A stretch of 64,000 nucleotides of DNA, taken from NCBI RefSeq assembly GCF_001482405.1, contig NZ_LPXO01000011.1, positions 62,001-126,000 on the forward strand. The letters run 5' to 3'. The translations under genes were made by a program, and so were the position numbers. The number at the start of each line of letters is the position of its first letter. The first letter of the stretch is position 1. The notes below the pieces were generated by a model. That model was not told the origin of the DNA, ran no database searches, and saw only the letters and a list, made by a program, of their open reading frames with translations. Shown here piece after piece: positions 41,613-51,677 of this stretch. This DNA is from Pseudoponticoccus marisrubri. GTDB lineage: Bacteria; Pseudomonadota; Alphaproteobacteria; Rhodobacterales; Rhodobacteraceae.

Positions 41613-41624
41613 GGAGCAGCCGGC

Positions 41625-42512
41625 ATGCCAAATCTCAAGGACCTCAAGAACCGGATCGCGTCGGTCAAGTCGACCCGCAAGATCACCAAGGCCATGCAGA
41701 TGGTGGCCGCCGCGAAACTGCGGCGGGCACAGGATGCGGCCGAGGCGGCCCGCCCCTACGCGGAACGCTTCAACGCGGTGATGGCGTCGCTGGCAGCCTC
41801 GGTCGGTGACAGTGACAGCGCGCCCCGGCTTCTGGCCGGGACGGGCTCGGACGACGTGCACCTGCTGGTGGTTCTGACCGCCGAACGCGGGCTGTGCGGC
41901 GGCTTCAACTCGAACATCGTCAAGCTGGCCAAGGCCCGCGCGGACGAGCTCAAGGCCAAGGGCAAGACGGTCAAGATCCTGACCGTCGGCAAGAAGGGCC
42001 GCGAGCAGCTCAAGCGCGACTATGCCGACCTCTTCGTCGGCCATGTCGACCTGAGCGAGGTCAAGCGCATCGGCTATGCCAATGCGCAGGAGATCGCCCG
42101 CGACATCCTGGGCCGGTTCGACAATGGCGAGTTCGACGTTGCGACCATCTTTTACGCGACGTTCCAGTCGGTGATCAGCCAGACCCCGACCGCGCAGCAG
42201 ATCATCCCCGCCTCCTACGAGACCGAGGGTGACGACGCGGCCGAGGACGGCACCGCGACGCTCTACGACTACGAGCCGGACGAAGAGGCGATCCTCGCCG
42301 ATCTTCTGCCGCGCGGCGTGGCCACCCAGATCTTCGCGGCGCTGCTCGAGAACGGTGCCTCGGAACAGGGCGCCCGGATGTCGGCCATGGACAACGCGAC
42401 GCGGAACGCGGGTGAGATGATCGACAAGCTCACCATCGAGTACAACCGTTCGCGTCAGGCCGTCATCACGAACGAACTGATCGAAATCATCTCGGGCGCC
42501 GAGGCGCTCTAA
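41625..42512 (+). CDS. atpG: ATP synthase F1 subunit gamma
   Basis: 295 residues. N-terminal rotor helix [41 protein letters not shown], and the C-terminal helix [43 protein letters not shown]. It forms the central rotating shaft. An acidic insert around residues 203-225 ([22 protein letters not shown]) is common in this order. Confidence 0.98.
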   Translation: MPNLKDLKNRIASVKSTRKITKAMQMVAAAKLRRAQDAAEAARPYAERFNAVMASLAASVGDSDSAPRLLAGTGSDDVHLLVVLTAERGLCGGFNSNIVKLAKARADELKAKGKTVKILTVGKKGREQLKRDYADLFVGHVDLSEVKRIGYANAQEIARDILGRFDNGEFDVATIFYATFQSVISQTPTAQQIIPASYETEGDDAAEDGTATLYDYEPDEEAILADLLPRGVATQIFAALLENGASEQGARMSAMDNATRNAGEMIDKLTIEYNRSRQAVITNELIEIISGAEAL

Positions 42513-43952
<1,440 letters not shown>

Positions 43953-43977
43953 CCCGACGTGCCGTGGCGCCCTGACG

Positions 43978-44003
43978 CGGGACGGAACCCAAACCCCGTC
44001 CCG
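43978..44003 (+). promoter_or_regulatory. Intercistronic stem-loop between atpD and atpC
   Basis: Arms CGGGACGG / CCGTCCCG (8 bp), loop of 10 nt, in the 89-bp gap. No T run, so rather an mRNA processing or attenuation element than a terminator. Confidence 0.45.
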
Positions 44004-44041
44004 TGCCAGGGGCCGCCGCGGCGCAGATCAAGGAGTTCCCA

Positions 44042-44476
44042 ATGGCGGAAACGATGCAATTCGACCTGGTCAGCCCCGAGCGCCGGCTGCTGTCGGCCGA
44101 GGTCACCTCGGTGCAGATCCCGGGTGCGGATGGCGACCTGACGGCGATGCCGAACCACGCGCCGCTGATCACCACGCTGCGCCCGGGTCTCCTGACCGTC
44201 GAGACGGACAAGGGCACGCAGGAATTCGTGGTCACCGGCGGTTTCGCCGAGATCGGCGAAAGCCTGTCGGTGCTGGCTGAGAAGGCCCTGCCGCGCGCGG
44301 ACATGGATCAGGCCACCTACGAGGCGCTGGTGGACGAGGCGCACGCCACCTACCAGCAGACCAAGGAAGCCTATCCGAACGAGCCGGGCCCCGTCGACGA
44401 CGCGGCCAAGCTGCTGCAGGACATGGTCGCCGTCGGCACGCATATCGGGCTGGACCCCAAGCAGCCCTCGATCTGA
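44042..44476 (+). CDS. atpC: ATP synthase F1 subunit epsilon
   Basis: 144 residues. N-terminal beta sandwich ([28 protein letters not shown], [16 protein letters not shown] pattern, VTGGFAEI) and a helical C terminus. AAGGAG precedes the ATG by 6 nt. The regulatory rotor subunit; last gene of the operon. Confidence 0.97.
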   Translation: MAETMQFDLVSPERRLLSAEVTSVQIPGADGDLTAMPNHAPLITTLRPGLLTVETDKGTQEFVVTGGFAEIGESLSVLAEKALPRADMDQATYEALVDEAHATYQQTKEAYPNEPGPVDDAAKLLQDMVAVGTHIGLDPKQPSI

Positions 44477-44500
44477 CCGGTCCGGATCGCGGATCGCACA

Positions 44501-44526
44501 GGCCCCGCCACAAGGCGGGGCCTTTT
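44501..44526 (+). terminator. Intrinsic terminator of the atp operon
   Basis: Perfect 9-bp stem GGCCCCGCC / GGCGGGGCC with loop ACAA, followed by TTTT. 24 bp past the atpC stop. Confidence 0.9.
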
Positions 44527-44795
44527 GCGTCAAAGGTATGGAACTGGGAGCCGTTCAGGACGAATCGCTGACCAGCAAGCAGTTCCGGAAGCGAGTCTTG
44601 AGATCTGGTTGCGATGCGTGACGGCTGTGTGGGTTTTGCTGCCTTTCGTGTTCATGCACTCAAGGTCCGTTTCGCGCGCTTGGCGACTGCGGCGAAATGG
44701 ACCAAGGGAACTTTGTACCTTTCTCTTTTCGCAAGCTACCCGAAAATTCGCCACAGTCCTGCCGTTGACTGGGACAGTTGAAAAACGGACGTCGC
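44527..44795. other. Gene-free, lower-GC interval after the atp terminator
   Basis: 269 bp without a convincing gene. Base composition drops visibly against the flanks (runs such as TTTGTACCTTTCTCTTTTCG). A short open frame on the minus strand has no recognisable product. It may be remnant mobile DNA or a long leader of the following gene. Confidence 0.4.
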
Positions 44796-45383
44796 ATGGC
44801 GAAGAAAACGACCAAATTCGAAGAACGGTTGGCCAGGATAGCGCAACAGAGCGGTGCAACCTCCGTGTCAAGGTCCCTCCAGTCCAAGCTGGATGACGAC
44901 GAGAGACCCCGGCTTCGGTTCTCGTTCCGTCGTGCTTTCCTGCTGCCTAGTATCGTGGTTCCGGTGCTTTTTGTCGCCCAGCTGAACGACAATTTGTTCG
45001 TGGCATTCGCCAAACGGGTCGCGGCGGCTGAAACTGCTGGCAGAACGACCCTTGCGACGGTTCTGGCCTCGGATACGCTCAGCGGAGCCGATCGTGCCAA
45101 CGCCCTAGCCGTCAAGAAGGCCAAGCACCGGCTGGCGCACGAAGAGCTGAGTCCAGAGGCGGAAAACAGCCTGCGCGCCATCATCCGTGCCTACGAGGGG
45201 AAGTCCGCCGCAGATTTATCACGTGAAAGCATGGTGCTCGAATTGACGCGCAGGGCACGGACGCAGGGCGATGCGGCCATGGCCCAACGGATCGAGGACC
45301 AGCTGAATGCCTGCCGTTCCACGCTGTGCCTGGACACGGTCTACTCCATTGCGGTCATGGATCTGGACACGCTCAGCCAGTGA
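44796..45383 (+). CDS. Hypothetical protein with one membrane helix
   Basis: 195 residues, not recognised. A basic, charged N terminus (1-46) precedes a single membrane helix (about 47-63, AFLLPSIVVPVLFVAQL); the rest (64-195) is a helical, probably periplasmic, domain ending in a Cys pair (NACRSTLCLD) that may form a disulfide. GC content and codon choice are clearly lower than in neighbours (AAA, TTC, GAA and TTG are frequent), which suggests recent acquisition. Start at ATG 44796; a TTG 18 nt upstream is possible. The ribosome-binding site is weak (CGGACG). Confidence 0.6.
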   Translation: MAKKTTKFEERLARIAQQSGATSVSRSLQSKLDDDERPRLRFSFRRAFLLPSIVVPVLFVAQLNDNLFVAFAKRVAAAETAGRTTLATVLASDTLSGADRANALAVKKAKHRLAHEELSPEAENSLRAIIRAYEGKSAADLSRESMVLELTRRARTQGDAAMAQRIEDQLNACRSTLCLDTVYSIAVMDLDTLSQ

Positions 45384-45857
45384 AGCCGAATCCTGTGGCA
45401 CGGCACACGCCGCAATGCTTGAGCTGAAAAAATGACTCCTGCCAGACGTTGCCCATAGGGAGGTTGAGGCGCCGGCTTGCTCGTGTGCTGTGCTCTTGCT
45501 AACCGGCCAGCGAACGGGTCAGGGGCAGTGTCCTGTCCGCCCGTCACCGCGACACGTATGGTGAAACCGGCCGGAATCGGGCTTTGGCCGTACCATGTCG
45601 GGCTGCACCGCAACTTATGATGAGCCGACACTTGTGCAACGTGCAGCATCCGGCACCCTGGGCGCGAAACGGCCCCCGTATGCAGAAGGCAGCGCCCTAC
45701 ACCCCGCGCGCCGGCGCCACAACGCGTGCTCTCTTGTATCATCCGCCACAAAGCGGCGCCTGTTGCGTTTGGACAGGGCGCGCGCGACGTTGAACCCGTT
45801 CCATGGTCCGGAAAAACCGTTATAACGCGGGGCAATGGCGGAACAGAGGCAAGGCGC
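45384..45857. other. 474-bp interval without a recognised gene
   Basis: No convincing coding frame on either strand; the longer frames lack codon bias and homology-like patterns. Composition is intermediate. The last part should hold the promoter of the H-type lectin gene: a TATAAC hexamer lies at 45821-45826, about 32 bp before the ATG. I see no tRNA, hairpin terminator or IS end. Confidence 0.4.
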
Positions 45858-46208
45858 ATGAAGAAGATCGCAGGCTCGATGATCGGCATCGAACAGGGCA
45901 ATGACGAGGTCTTCTCGGATTTTGCCAGCGGCGGCGAGATGTGGACCGGCTCGGGCGCGCGCGAGCGGCGCAAGCCCGTCCGCTTTGCCGAACCGTTTCG
46001 CGTGCCGCCCAGCGTGCAGGTCGCGCTGTCGCTCTGGGACATGGACCAGGGCGCCAATGTGCGGGCCGATATCGTGGCCGACAAGATCACCAAGACCGGG
46101 TTCGACCTTGTCTTCCGCACGTGGTCCGACACCCGCGTCGCCCGCGTCCGCATGTCCTGGATCGCCATCGGCGAGGTTGCGAACGAGGACGACTGGGAGC
46201 TTTACTGA
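45858..46208 (+). CDS. H-type lectin domain protein
   Basis: 116 residues, essentially one H-type lectin domain: RKPVRFAEPFRVPPSVQVALSLWDMDQGANVRADIVADKITKTGFDLVFRTWSDTRVARVRMSWIAIG follows the family pattern of paired strands, GF and the terminal W-x-A. No signal peptide, so cytoplasmic unless exported otherwise. H-type lectins bind GalNAc-like sugars in animals; bacterial roles are unknown. The 3' end overlaps the convergent C-type lectin gene by 7 bp. Confidence 0.8.
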   Translation: MKKIAGSMIGIEQGNDEVFSDFASGGEMWTGSGARERRKPVRFAEPFRVPPSVQVALSLWDMDQGANVRADIVADKITKTGFDLVFRTWSDTRVARVRMSWIAIGEVANEDDWELY

Positions 46209-46744
46209 CCCACGCGCGCCAGCTCGCAGAGGAAGAAGAAGGCGCGGTCGTTGCGCGGTGCGCCGTCATCGTTCCAGAGCCCGTCATCGCCGAACTCGAG
46301 ATAGTCCTCGCCCGCATCCGAATTGTTGGGTTCCTCGTCGTTCCAGGCCGCAAAGCCCCAAGGTTCGCCGGTGATCCAGCGCCATGTGCCTTCCTGCGCG
46401 GCATCTGTGCCGCCCAGCCAGATCCGGTCGCTGCCGTCGAAATGCGCTGTCAGGAAAGCGTTCTCAGCCGCCGAGGTCACCGTGGCCAGGTGCCCGCCGC
46501 CCTGCGCGCAGATCTCGCGCGCCTCGGACCAGCGGGCCCGGTCGGCCGAGCGCAGGTAGACATGGCCGCTGGCCGGGTCCAGCGCTACCTCCGAGAAGCG
46601 GTCCGGGTCGTAGGGCAGGTAGCGCCATGTCCCGTCATCGCGCAGCAGCACGGCGCGGCCCGCATCATCCTGCCCCAGCCGGTCGGCCATTACCGGCGCC
46701 GCCATCACCAGGCACAGCGCCACCATCAGTCCCCGCATCGTCAT
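46202..46744 (-). CDS. Secreted C-type lectin-fold protein
   Basis: 180 residues with signal peptide (1-19, PVMA). After a short SH3-like 'DDGTWRYLP' segment, a C-type lectin domain (about 60-175) is present: WSEAREICAQGGGHLATVTSAAENAFL, WLGGTD, WRWITGEP and W-x-D-x-EPN. Ca2+/mannose-type ligand motifs EPN (138-140) and WND (157-159) are intact and Cys79/Cys173 can form the standard disulfide. Real Ca2+-dependent sugar binding is therefore plausible. The ATG at 46744 has GGGGGGAG upstream. Confidence 0.83.
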   Translation of the reverse strand: MTMRGLMVALCLVMAAPVMADRLGQDDAGRAVLLRDDGTWRYLPYDPDRFSEVALDPASGHVYLRSADRARWSEAREICAQGGGHLATVTSAAENAFLTAHFDGSDRIWLGGTDAAQEGTWRWITGEPWGFAAWNDEEPNNSDAGEDYLEFGDDGLWNDDGAPRNDRAFFFLCELARVGQ

Positions 46745-46866
46745 CTGTCTCCCCCCTCTGCAAAGAAGGGGCCAGTCTGGCACGCGGGGGCAGGGGCGCC
46801 TTGATCTGGGTCAGGGCGCGGCGCGGGACGCCTGACATCGACCCGGGGATCACGCCTGCAGCCGGG

Positions 46867-47256
46867 TCAAAGCTCCCAGGCGGCGTTCTGCAGGACCGTG
46901 CGATAGCCGTCGGGATCCTCGAAGGTGACGCCCTGCCGGTCCCAGTAGGGGTTCGCGGCCTCCACGGGATCATACCCGGCCGCCTCCATCCGTGCCACGG
47001 TGGCCTGCCATGTGGCGCGGTCCGGCAGGTAGAAGACCAGCAGGTGCTCGGGCCCCGGGGCGCGCCCGGCGGGATGCGCCGGGCAGCACGTGAATTACAG
47101 ATGATAGGGCGCGCCCGGCGCCCCCAGCATCACGCCGTCAAACCCGTCATGGTCCCGGAACTCTGCCAGCACGGAAAAGCCCAGCCCGTCGCGGTAGAAC
47201 GGCAACAGCGCTGCGATATCGTCGGTCGGCCGCGCGACACGCAGCGTCGGCGTCAC
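46867..47256 (-). pseudogene. VOC (glyoxalase/bleomycin-resistance) family gene with in-frame stop
   Basis: Reading from a GTG at 47256 (overlapping the prs stop as GTGA), the frame encodes [34 protein letters not shown], then APYHL and a TAA stop at 47095-47097. The same frame continues without shift for 75 more codons with a typical VOC C-terminal half (HPAGRAPGPEHLLVFYLPD, VTFEDPDGYRTVLQNAAWEL). Family members have Glu at the stop position (HLEFT), so one G-to-T change (GAA to TAA) explains it. Total about 129 codons. Probably inactive unless the stop is read through or is a sequencing error. Confidence 0.8.
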
Positions 47257-48269
47257 AGGATGCCTTCGTAGATCGGCCAGAGCGTCTCGGTCTCGAAGAG
47301 GGACGAGACGCTGGTGCCGTTCCAGATGTTCAGGATCGCCTGGGCAAACAGCGGCGCGGTGGGCAGGATTCGGATATTGGGCGCCTCCTCGACCGGGCCG
47401 GTGGGCTGGATGCTGTCGGTCAGCACCAGCGACTTCATCACCGAGTTGGACACCCGCTCGACCGCCGGGCCCGACATGACCCCGTGACTGATATAGGCAT
47501 GCACCTCGGTGGCGCCGTGTTGCAGCAGCACCTCGGCCGCCTTGCACAGCGTGCCGGCCGTGTCGCACATGTCATCGACAATCAGGCATTTCTTGCCCTC
47601 GACGCTGCCGATCACGGTCATCTCGGCCACCTCGCCGGGTTTTTCGCGGCGCTTGTCGACGATCGAGAGCGGCGCCTCGATCCGCTTGGCCAGTTCGCGT
47701 GCGCGGGCCACGCCGCCGACGTCGGGCGAGACCACCATCATGTTGCCGGCGGCCAGGTCCTCGGCGAAGGTCTTCTTGATGTCCAGCGCGAAGATCGGCG
47801 AGGCATAGAGGTTGTCGACGGGGATGTCGAAGAAGCCCTGGATCTGGGCGGCGTGCAGGTCCATGGTCAGCACCCGCTCGATCCCGGCCTCGGCGATCAT
47901 GTTTGCCACCAGCTTGGCGGTGATCGGCGTGCGCGCCTTGGTGCGGCGATCCTGACGGGCGTAGCCGAAATAGGGGATCACGGCGGTGATGCGCGCCGCC
48001 GAGGAGCGCCGCAGCGCGTCCGACATGATCAGCAGCTCCATCAGGTTGTCATTGGCCGGGTTCGAGGTGGACTGGAGGATGAACATGTCCTCGCCGCGCA
48101 CGTTCTCGAAGACCTCGACAAAGATCTCCTGATCGTTGAACCGCTCGACGCGGGCGTCGACTAGGCCGACGCGCATCCCGCGATAGAGCGACATGCGCCG
48201 CGCGATCGCCTCTCCCAGGGGGCGGTTCGCGTTTCCGGAGATCAGCTTGGGTTCGATGAGTGTGGGCAT
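47253..48269 (-). CDS. prs: Ribose-phosphate pyrophosphokinase
   Basis: 338 residues. Two-domain PRPP synthetase: flexible loop [33 protein letters not shown] signature and the PRPP loop [11 protein letters not shown]. Makes PRPP from ribose 5-phosphate and ATP for nucleotides, His and Trp. Slightly longer N terminus ([15 protein letters not shown]) than E. coli Prs. The stop overlaps the broken VOC gene. Confidence 0.96.
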   Translation of the reverse strand: MPTLIEPKLISGNANRPLGEAIARRMSLYRGMRVGLVDARVERFNDQEIFVEVFENVRGEDMFILQSTSNPANDNLMELLIMSDALRRSSAARITAVIPYFGYARQDRRTKARTPITAKLVANMIAEAGIERVLTMDLHAAQIQGFFDIPVDNLYASPIFALDIKKTFAEDLAAGNMMVVSPDVGGVARARELAKRIEAPLSIVDKRREKPGEVAEMTVIGSVEGKKCLIVDDMCDTAGTLCKAAEVLLQHGATEVHAYISHGVMSGPAVERVSNSVMKSLVLTDSIQPTGPVEEAPNIRILPTAPLFAQAILNIWNGTSVSSLFETETLWPIYEGIL

Positions 48270-48362
48270 GGCGGCGGCTCCGGAGTGACGGATTCGTGAC
48301 GTTGCGGTCGCCTTAGCATGGCCCTACGGTGCGGGCCAGCGTGACACCGGGGAGGTTCCACC

Positions 48363-48962
48363 GTGGCCCATATCGACTGTTACTTTGCACCCATTTCGCC
48401 CTTCACCTTCCTCGCCGGCAACAGGATGGAGGCGGTTGCGGACCGCCACGGGGCGACGGTCACCTACAAGCCGCTGGACATCATGGCGCTGTTTGCCCGG
48501 ACCGGCGGCACGCCGGTGCCGCAGCGCCACCCCTCGCGCATCGAGTATCGCGCCCAGGCGCTGCAGCGGCTGGCGGGCAAGACGGGCATGCCCTTCAACC
48601 TGAAACCCGCCTTTTGGCCGACCAATGCCGCGCCGTCCTCCTACGCGATCATTGCGGCGCAGAAGGCGGGGGACGGCGACCTGCCGGGGCTCGTGCAGGG
48701 CATCCTGCGGGCCTGTTTCGCCGAGGAGCGCGACATCGCCGAGGATGCCGTCATCAAGGACTGCCTCGCCGGTGCCGGTTTCGATCCGGCGCTGGCCGAG
48801 CGCGGCCTGCTGGACGGGGCCGAGACCTATGCCGCCAATCTCGAAGAGGCGGTCTCGGCCGGCGTGTTCGGCGCGCCCTTCTACATCGTCGACGGGACCG
48901 AGCGGTTCTGGGGGCAGGACAGCATCGAGGATCTCGACCGGTTCCTGGCGGGGCAGCCCTGA
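48363..48962 (+). CDS. 2-hydroxychromene-2-carboxylate isomerase-like DsbA-fold protein
   Basis: 199 residues. Thioredoxin-like kappa-GST/HCCA isomerase fold: IDCYFAPISPFTFLAGNRM at the N terminus (Ser at the active position instead of CxxC) and GVFGAPFYIVDGTERFWGQDSIEDLDRFL at the C terminus. It isomerises chromenes in aromatic degradation, using glutathione; substrate here unknown. GTG start at 48363, 4 nt behind GGGGAGG. Its TGA overlaps the next ATG. Confidence 0.87.
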   Translation: MAHIDCYFAPISPFTFLAGNRMEAVADRHGATVTYKPLDIMALFARTGGTPVPQRHPSRIEYRAQALQRLAGKTGMPFNLKPAFWPTNAAPSSYAIIAAQKAGDGDLPGLVQGILRACFAEERDIAEDAVIKDCLAGAGFDPALAERGLLDGAETYAANLEEAVSAGVFGAPFYIVDGTERFWGQDSIEDLDRFLAGQP

Positions 48963-49753
48963 TGCGCGACGCGGGTGGCATCGCGGTCCGGACCTTCGGG
49001 ACCGGGCCGTCGCCCGCGCTGATGCTGCATTGCGGGCTGGGCCAGTCGGGCATGCTGAAGCGCATGGCCGCGCCGCTGGGCACGCGGCTGACCATCACCG
49101 CGCCGGACCTGCCCGGTCACGGGCAGAGCGCCGATTTTCCGCCCGACCGCGACGTGATGGCGGCGGCACGGGACGCGATGCACCCCTTCCTGCAGCCGGG
49201 CGCGCACTTGGTCGGGCACAGCTTCGGCGCCTGTGTCGCCCTGTGGCTGGCGCTGGAGAACCCTGAGAAGGTCGCTTCGCTGACGCTGATCGAGCCGGTG
49301 CTTTTCGCCGCGGCGCCGGACGGGCCGGTGAGAGACGCGCAGCGCGGGATCGAGGACGAGATCGAGGCGCTGACCGTGCAGGGCGACAGGACCGGGGCGA
49401 CGCGGCTGTTCAACCGCATCTGGGGCGGCGGCGCGCGCTGGGACAGCCTGATGCCGGACACCAGGGCCCGGATGGTCGCGCAGATGCCCTTCATCCTGGC
49501 GACCGAGCCTGCGCTCTGGCGCGACGTGCACGGGCTGCTGGCGCCGGGGCGGCTGGAGGCGCTGCGCCTGCCGGTGCTGCTGCTGCGCGGCTCGCAGACG
49601 GTGCCGATCGTGGCCGAGCTGCATCGCGGGCTTGCCGCCCGGCTGCCCGACGTAACCGAGACGGTGATCGAGGGCGCCGACCACATGCTGCCGGTTACCC
49701 ATCCCGCGCCCTGCGCCAGCGCCATCGCGGCGCATCTCGACCGGGTGGGCTAG
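48962..49753 (+). CDS. Alpha/beta hydrolase
   Basis: 263 residues. Nucleophile elbow GHSFGA, oxyanion region LHCGLGQSG, and C-terminal His in EGADHMLPVTHP. Typical for ester or lactone hydrolases of the epoxide-hydrolase-like group. Starts within the stop of the isomerase gene (TGATG), so the two are co-translated and probably act in one pathway. Its stop overlaps that of plsY (convergent). Confidence 0.86.
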   Translation: MRDAGGIAVRTFGTGPSPALMLHCGLGQSGMLKRMAAPLGTRLTITAPDLPGHGQSADFPPDRDVMAAARDAMHPFLQPGAHLVGHSFGACVALWLALENPEKVASLTLIEPVLFAAAPDGPVRDAQRGIEDEIEALTVQGDRTGATRLFNRIWGGGARWDSLMPDTRARMVAQMPFILATEPALWRDVHGLLAPGRLEALRLPVLLLRGSQTVPIVAELHRGLAARLPDVTETVIEGADHMLPVTHPAPCASAIAAHLDRVG

Positions 49754-50370
49754 GCCTCCGGTGGTGGCGGGGGCGTCCGCCCGATGCGCGGCTCGGTCCC
49801 GGCGCGCAGGCGGGCAAGGTTGTCCTTGTGGCGCAGGTAGATCACCGCGGTCAGCAGCGTGCCGATCACCATCAGGTCGAACCGTCCCATGAAGAACATC
49901 CAGATGATCGTCGAGGCCGCCGCCGTCAGCGCCCCCACCGACGAGATCCGCGTGACCGCCACCGCGAAGGCCCATGTGGCGCAGCAGAGCAGCCCCACGG
50001 GCCAGGCCAGCGCCAGCACCACGCCCAGGTAGGTCGCCACGCCCTTGCCGCCCTTGAAGCGCAGCCAGGCCGGGTAGCAATGACCCACGAAGGCCGCGAG
50101 CCCGGCCCATTGCGCGGCACCCTCGGGGCCCAGCCAGCGCGCCAGCAGCACCGCGGCCGCGCCCTTGGCGCCGTCCAGCAGCAGAGTGGCGGCAGCGGCG
50201 CCCTTGTGGCCGGTGCGCAGCACGTTGGTGGCGCCGATATTGCCCGAGCCCACCTTGCGCAGGTCGCCCAGGCCCAAAGTGCGCGTGATGACGATGCCGA
50301 AGGGCACCGAGCCCACAAGGTAGCCGAGCACCGACCAGATCAGGATGGCAAGGGCGGGCGTGTCGAACAT
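49750..50370 (-). CDS. plsY: Glycerol-3-phosphate acyltransferase PlsY
   Basis: 206 residues, five membrane helices, and the three PlsY motifs GSGNIGATNVLR, RFKGGKGVAT and the region with DNLARL near the C terminus. It acylates glycerol 3-phosphate with acyl phosphate at the inner membrane. 13 bp downstream of the pyrC'-like gene and in the same operon. Confidence 0.95.
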   Translation of the reverse strand: MFDTPALAILIWSVLGYLVGSVPFGIVITRTLGLGDLRKVGSGNIGATNVLRTGHKGAAAATLLLDGAKGAAAVLLARWLGPEGAAQWAGLAAFVGHCYPAWLRFKGGKGVATYLGVVLALAWPVGLLCCATWAFAVAVTRISSVGALTAAASTIIWMFFMGRFDLMVIGTLLTAVIYLRHKDNLARLRAGTEPRIGRTPPPPPEA

Positions 50371-50383
50371 CGGCTCGGTCCTT

Positions 50384-51670
50384 TCAGGTCGCGGCGTCGA
50401 AGACGCGCGTGCCGGCCACCCATGTGCCCAGCACGCGCCCCTGCAGGCGGGCCCCGTCAAAGGGCGTGTTCTTGGATTTCGAGCGCAGCTTGAACCGGTC
50501 CAGCACCAGCGGCTTGTCAGGGTCGAACAGCACGAGATCCGCGGGCGCGCCGCGCGCCAGCCGGCCGCTCTCCAGCCCCAGCCGCCGCGCTGGGTTCAGC
50601 GCCAGCGCACGGAACAGAACCGGCAGGTCCAGCTCGTCGGCATGGTAGAGCCGCAGCAGCACCGGCAGCATGGTCTCGAGCCCCACCGCGCCCGAGGCGG
50701 CCTCCTCGAAGGGCAGGCGCTTGCTTTCCTCGTCCTGCGGCGTGTGAAAGCTGCCGATCACGTCGATCAGCCCGCTGCGCAGCGCCTCGACCACCTGCTG
50801 GCGATCCTCTTCCGAGCGCAGCGGCGGCGTCAGCTTGAAGAAGGTCCGGTAATCGGCCACGTCCAGCTCGTTCAGCGTCAGGTGATGCATCGAGATGCCG
50901 GCGGTCACGTCGAACCCGTTGCGCTTGGCGCGCTCCAGCGCGGGCAGGGCGCGGGCGGTGGTGACCTGGTCGGCGTGGTAGCGCGCGCCGGTCATCTCGA
51001 CCAGCGCGATGTCGCGGTCCAGCCCCATGCGCTCGGCCATGGGCGAGACGGATGGCAGGCCGCGCAGGCTGGCGAACTTGCCCGAGGTCGCGACCGCGCC
51101 GGCCGACAGGCCCGGGTCCTGCGGATGGCCGATCACCAGCGCGCCAAGGCTGCGTGCATAGGTCATCGCGCGGCTCAGCACCTTGGTGTCCGACACCACA
51201 TGGGCGCAATCGGTGAAGGCCGCGGCTCCGGCATCCAGCAGAAAGCCGATCTCGGTCATCTCGGCGCCGGCAAAGCCCTTGGTCAGCGCGGCCATGGGCA
51301 ACACGTTGACCGGAGCGGCCTCGTTGGCGCGGCGGCGGATGAATTCCAGCGCCTCGGGCGTGTCGATGGGCGGCTGCGTGTCGGGCCGGGTGACCAGCGT
51401 CGTGACGCCGCCCGCCGCGGCGGCCTGCCCGGCCGTGCCCAGGCTTTCCTTGTGCCGCTCGCCCGGCTCGCCCACCTTGACGCCGATATCGACGATGCCG
51501 GGGGCGAGGCACTTGCCGCCTGCCTCGACCACCGTGGCGTCGGCGACCTGCGGGGCCGGCGTGTCGAAGACCTGGGCGATGCGCCCGGCCTCGATCAGCA
51601 GCGCGCCGGGGGCGTCGGTGCCGGCCTCGGGGTCGATCAGGCGGGCATTGGCGATCAGGGTTCGGGTCAT
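50384..51670 (-). CDS. pyrC': Dihydroorotase-like protein, probably noncatalytic (PyrC')
   Basis: 428 residues of the amidohydrolase family, overall closest to class I dihydroorotase. The metal motif that reads HxHxRxP in active enzymes is GIVDIGVKVGEPG here: His63 is Gly, His65 is Lys and the following Arg67 is Gly. The catalytic Asp of TDHAPH is Phe308 (GSFHTPQ). Some other ligands remain (GHPQD, SMHHLTL). It most resembles the noncatalytic DHOase-like subunit encoded next to pyrB in pseudomonads, which holds aspartate transcarbamoylase together. An active pyrC should exist elsewhere. Sits three genes below pyrB. Confidence 0.8.
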   Translation of the reverse strand: MTRTLIANARLIDPEAGTDAPGALLIEAGRIAQVFDTPAPQVADATVVEAGGKCLAPGIVDIGVKVGEPGERHKESLGTAGQAAAAGGVTTLVTRPDTQPPIDTPEALEFIRRRANEAAPVNVLPMAALTKGFAGAEMTEIGFLLDAGAAAFTDCAHVVSDTKVLSRAMTYARSLGALVIGHPQDPGLSAGAVATSGKFASLRGLPSVSPMAERMGLDRDIALVEMTGARYHADQVTTARALPALERAKRNGFDVTAGISMHHLTLNELDVADYRTFFKLTPPLRSEEDRQQVVEALRSGLIDVIGSFHTPQDEESKRLPFEEAASGAVGLETMLPVLLRLYHADELDLPVLFRALALNPARRLGLESGRLARGAPADLVLFDPDKPLVLDRFKLRSKSKNTPFDGARLQGRVLGTWVAGTRVFDAAT

Positions 51671-51677
51671 GGTTGCG

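Noticed and set aside
44530-44871. Short minus-strand frame behind the atp terminator as an IS remnant
   Set aside because: I could not match it to any transposase motif (no DDE pattern) and no terminal inverted repeats are visible, so it is left as unassigned.
45341-46168. 275-codon frame on the minus strand spanning the gene-free interval and the H-type lectin gene
   Set aside because: It overlaps the real lectin gene antisense, has no family resemblance and its codon bias is that of a shadow.
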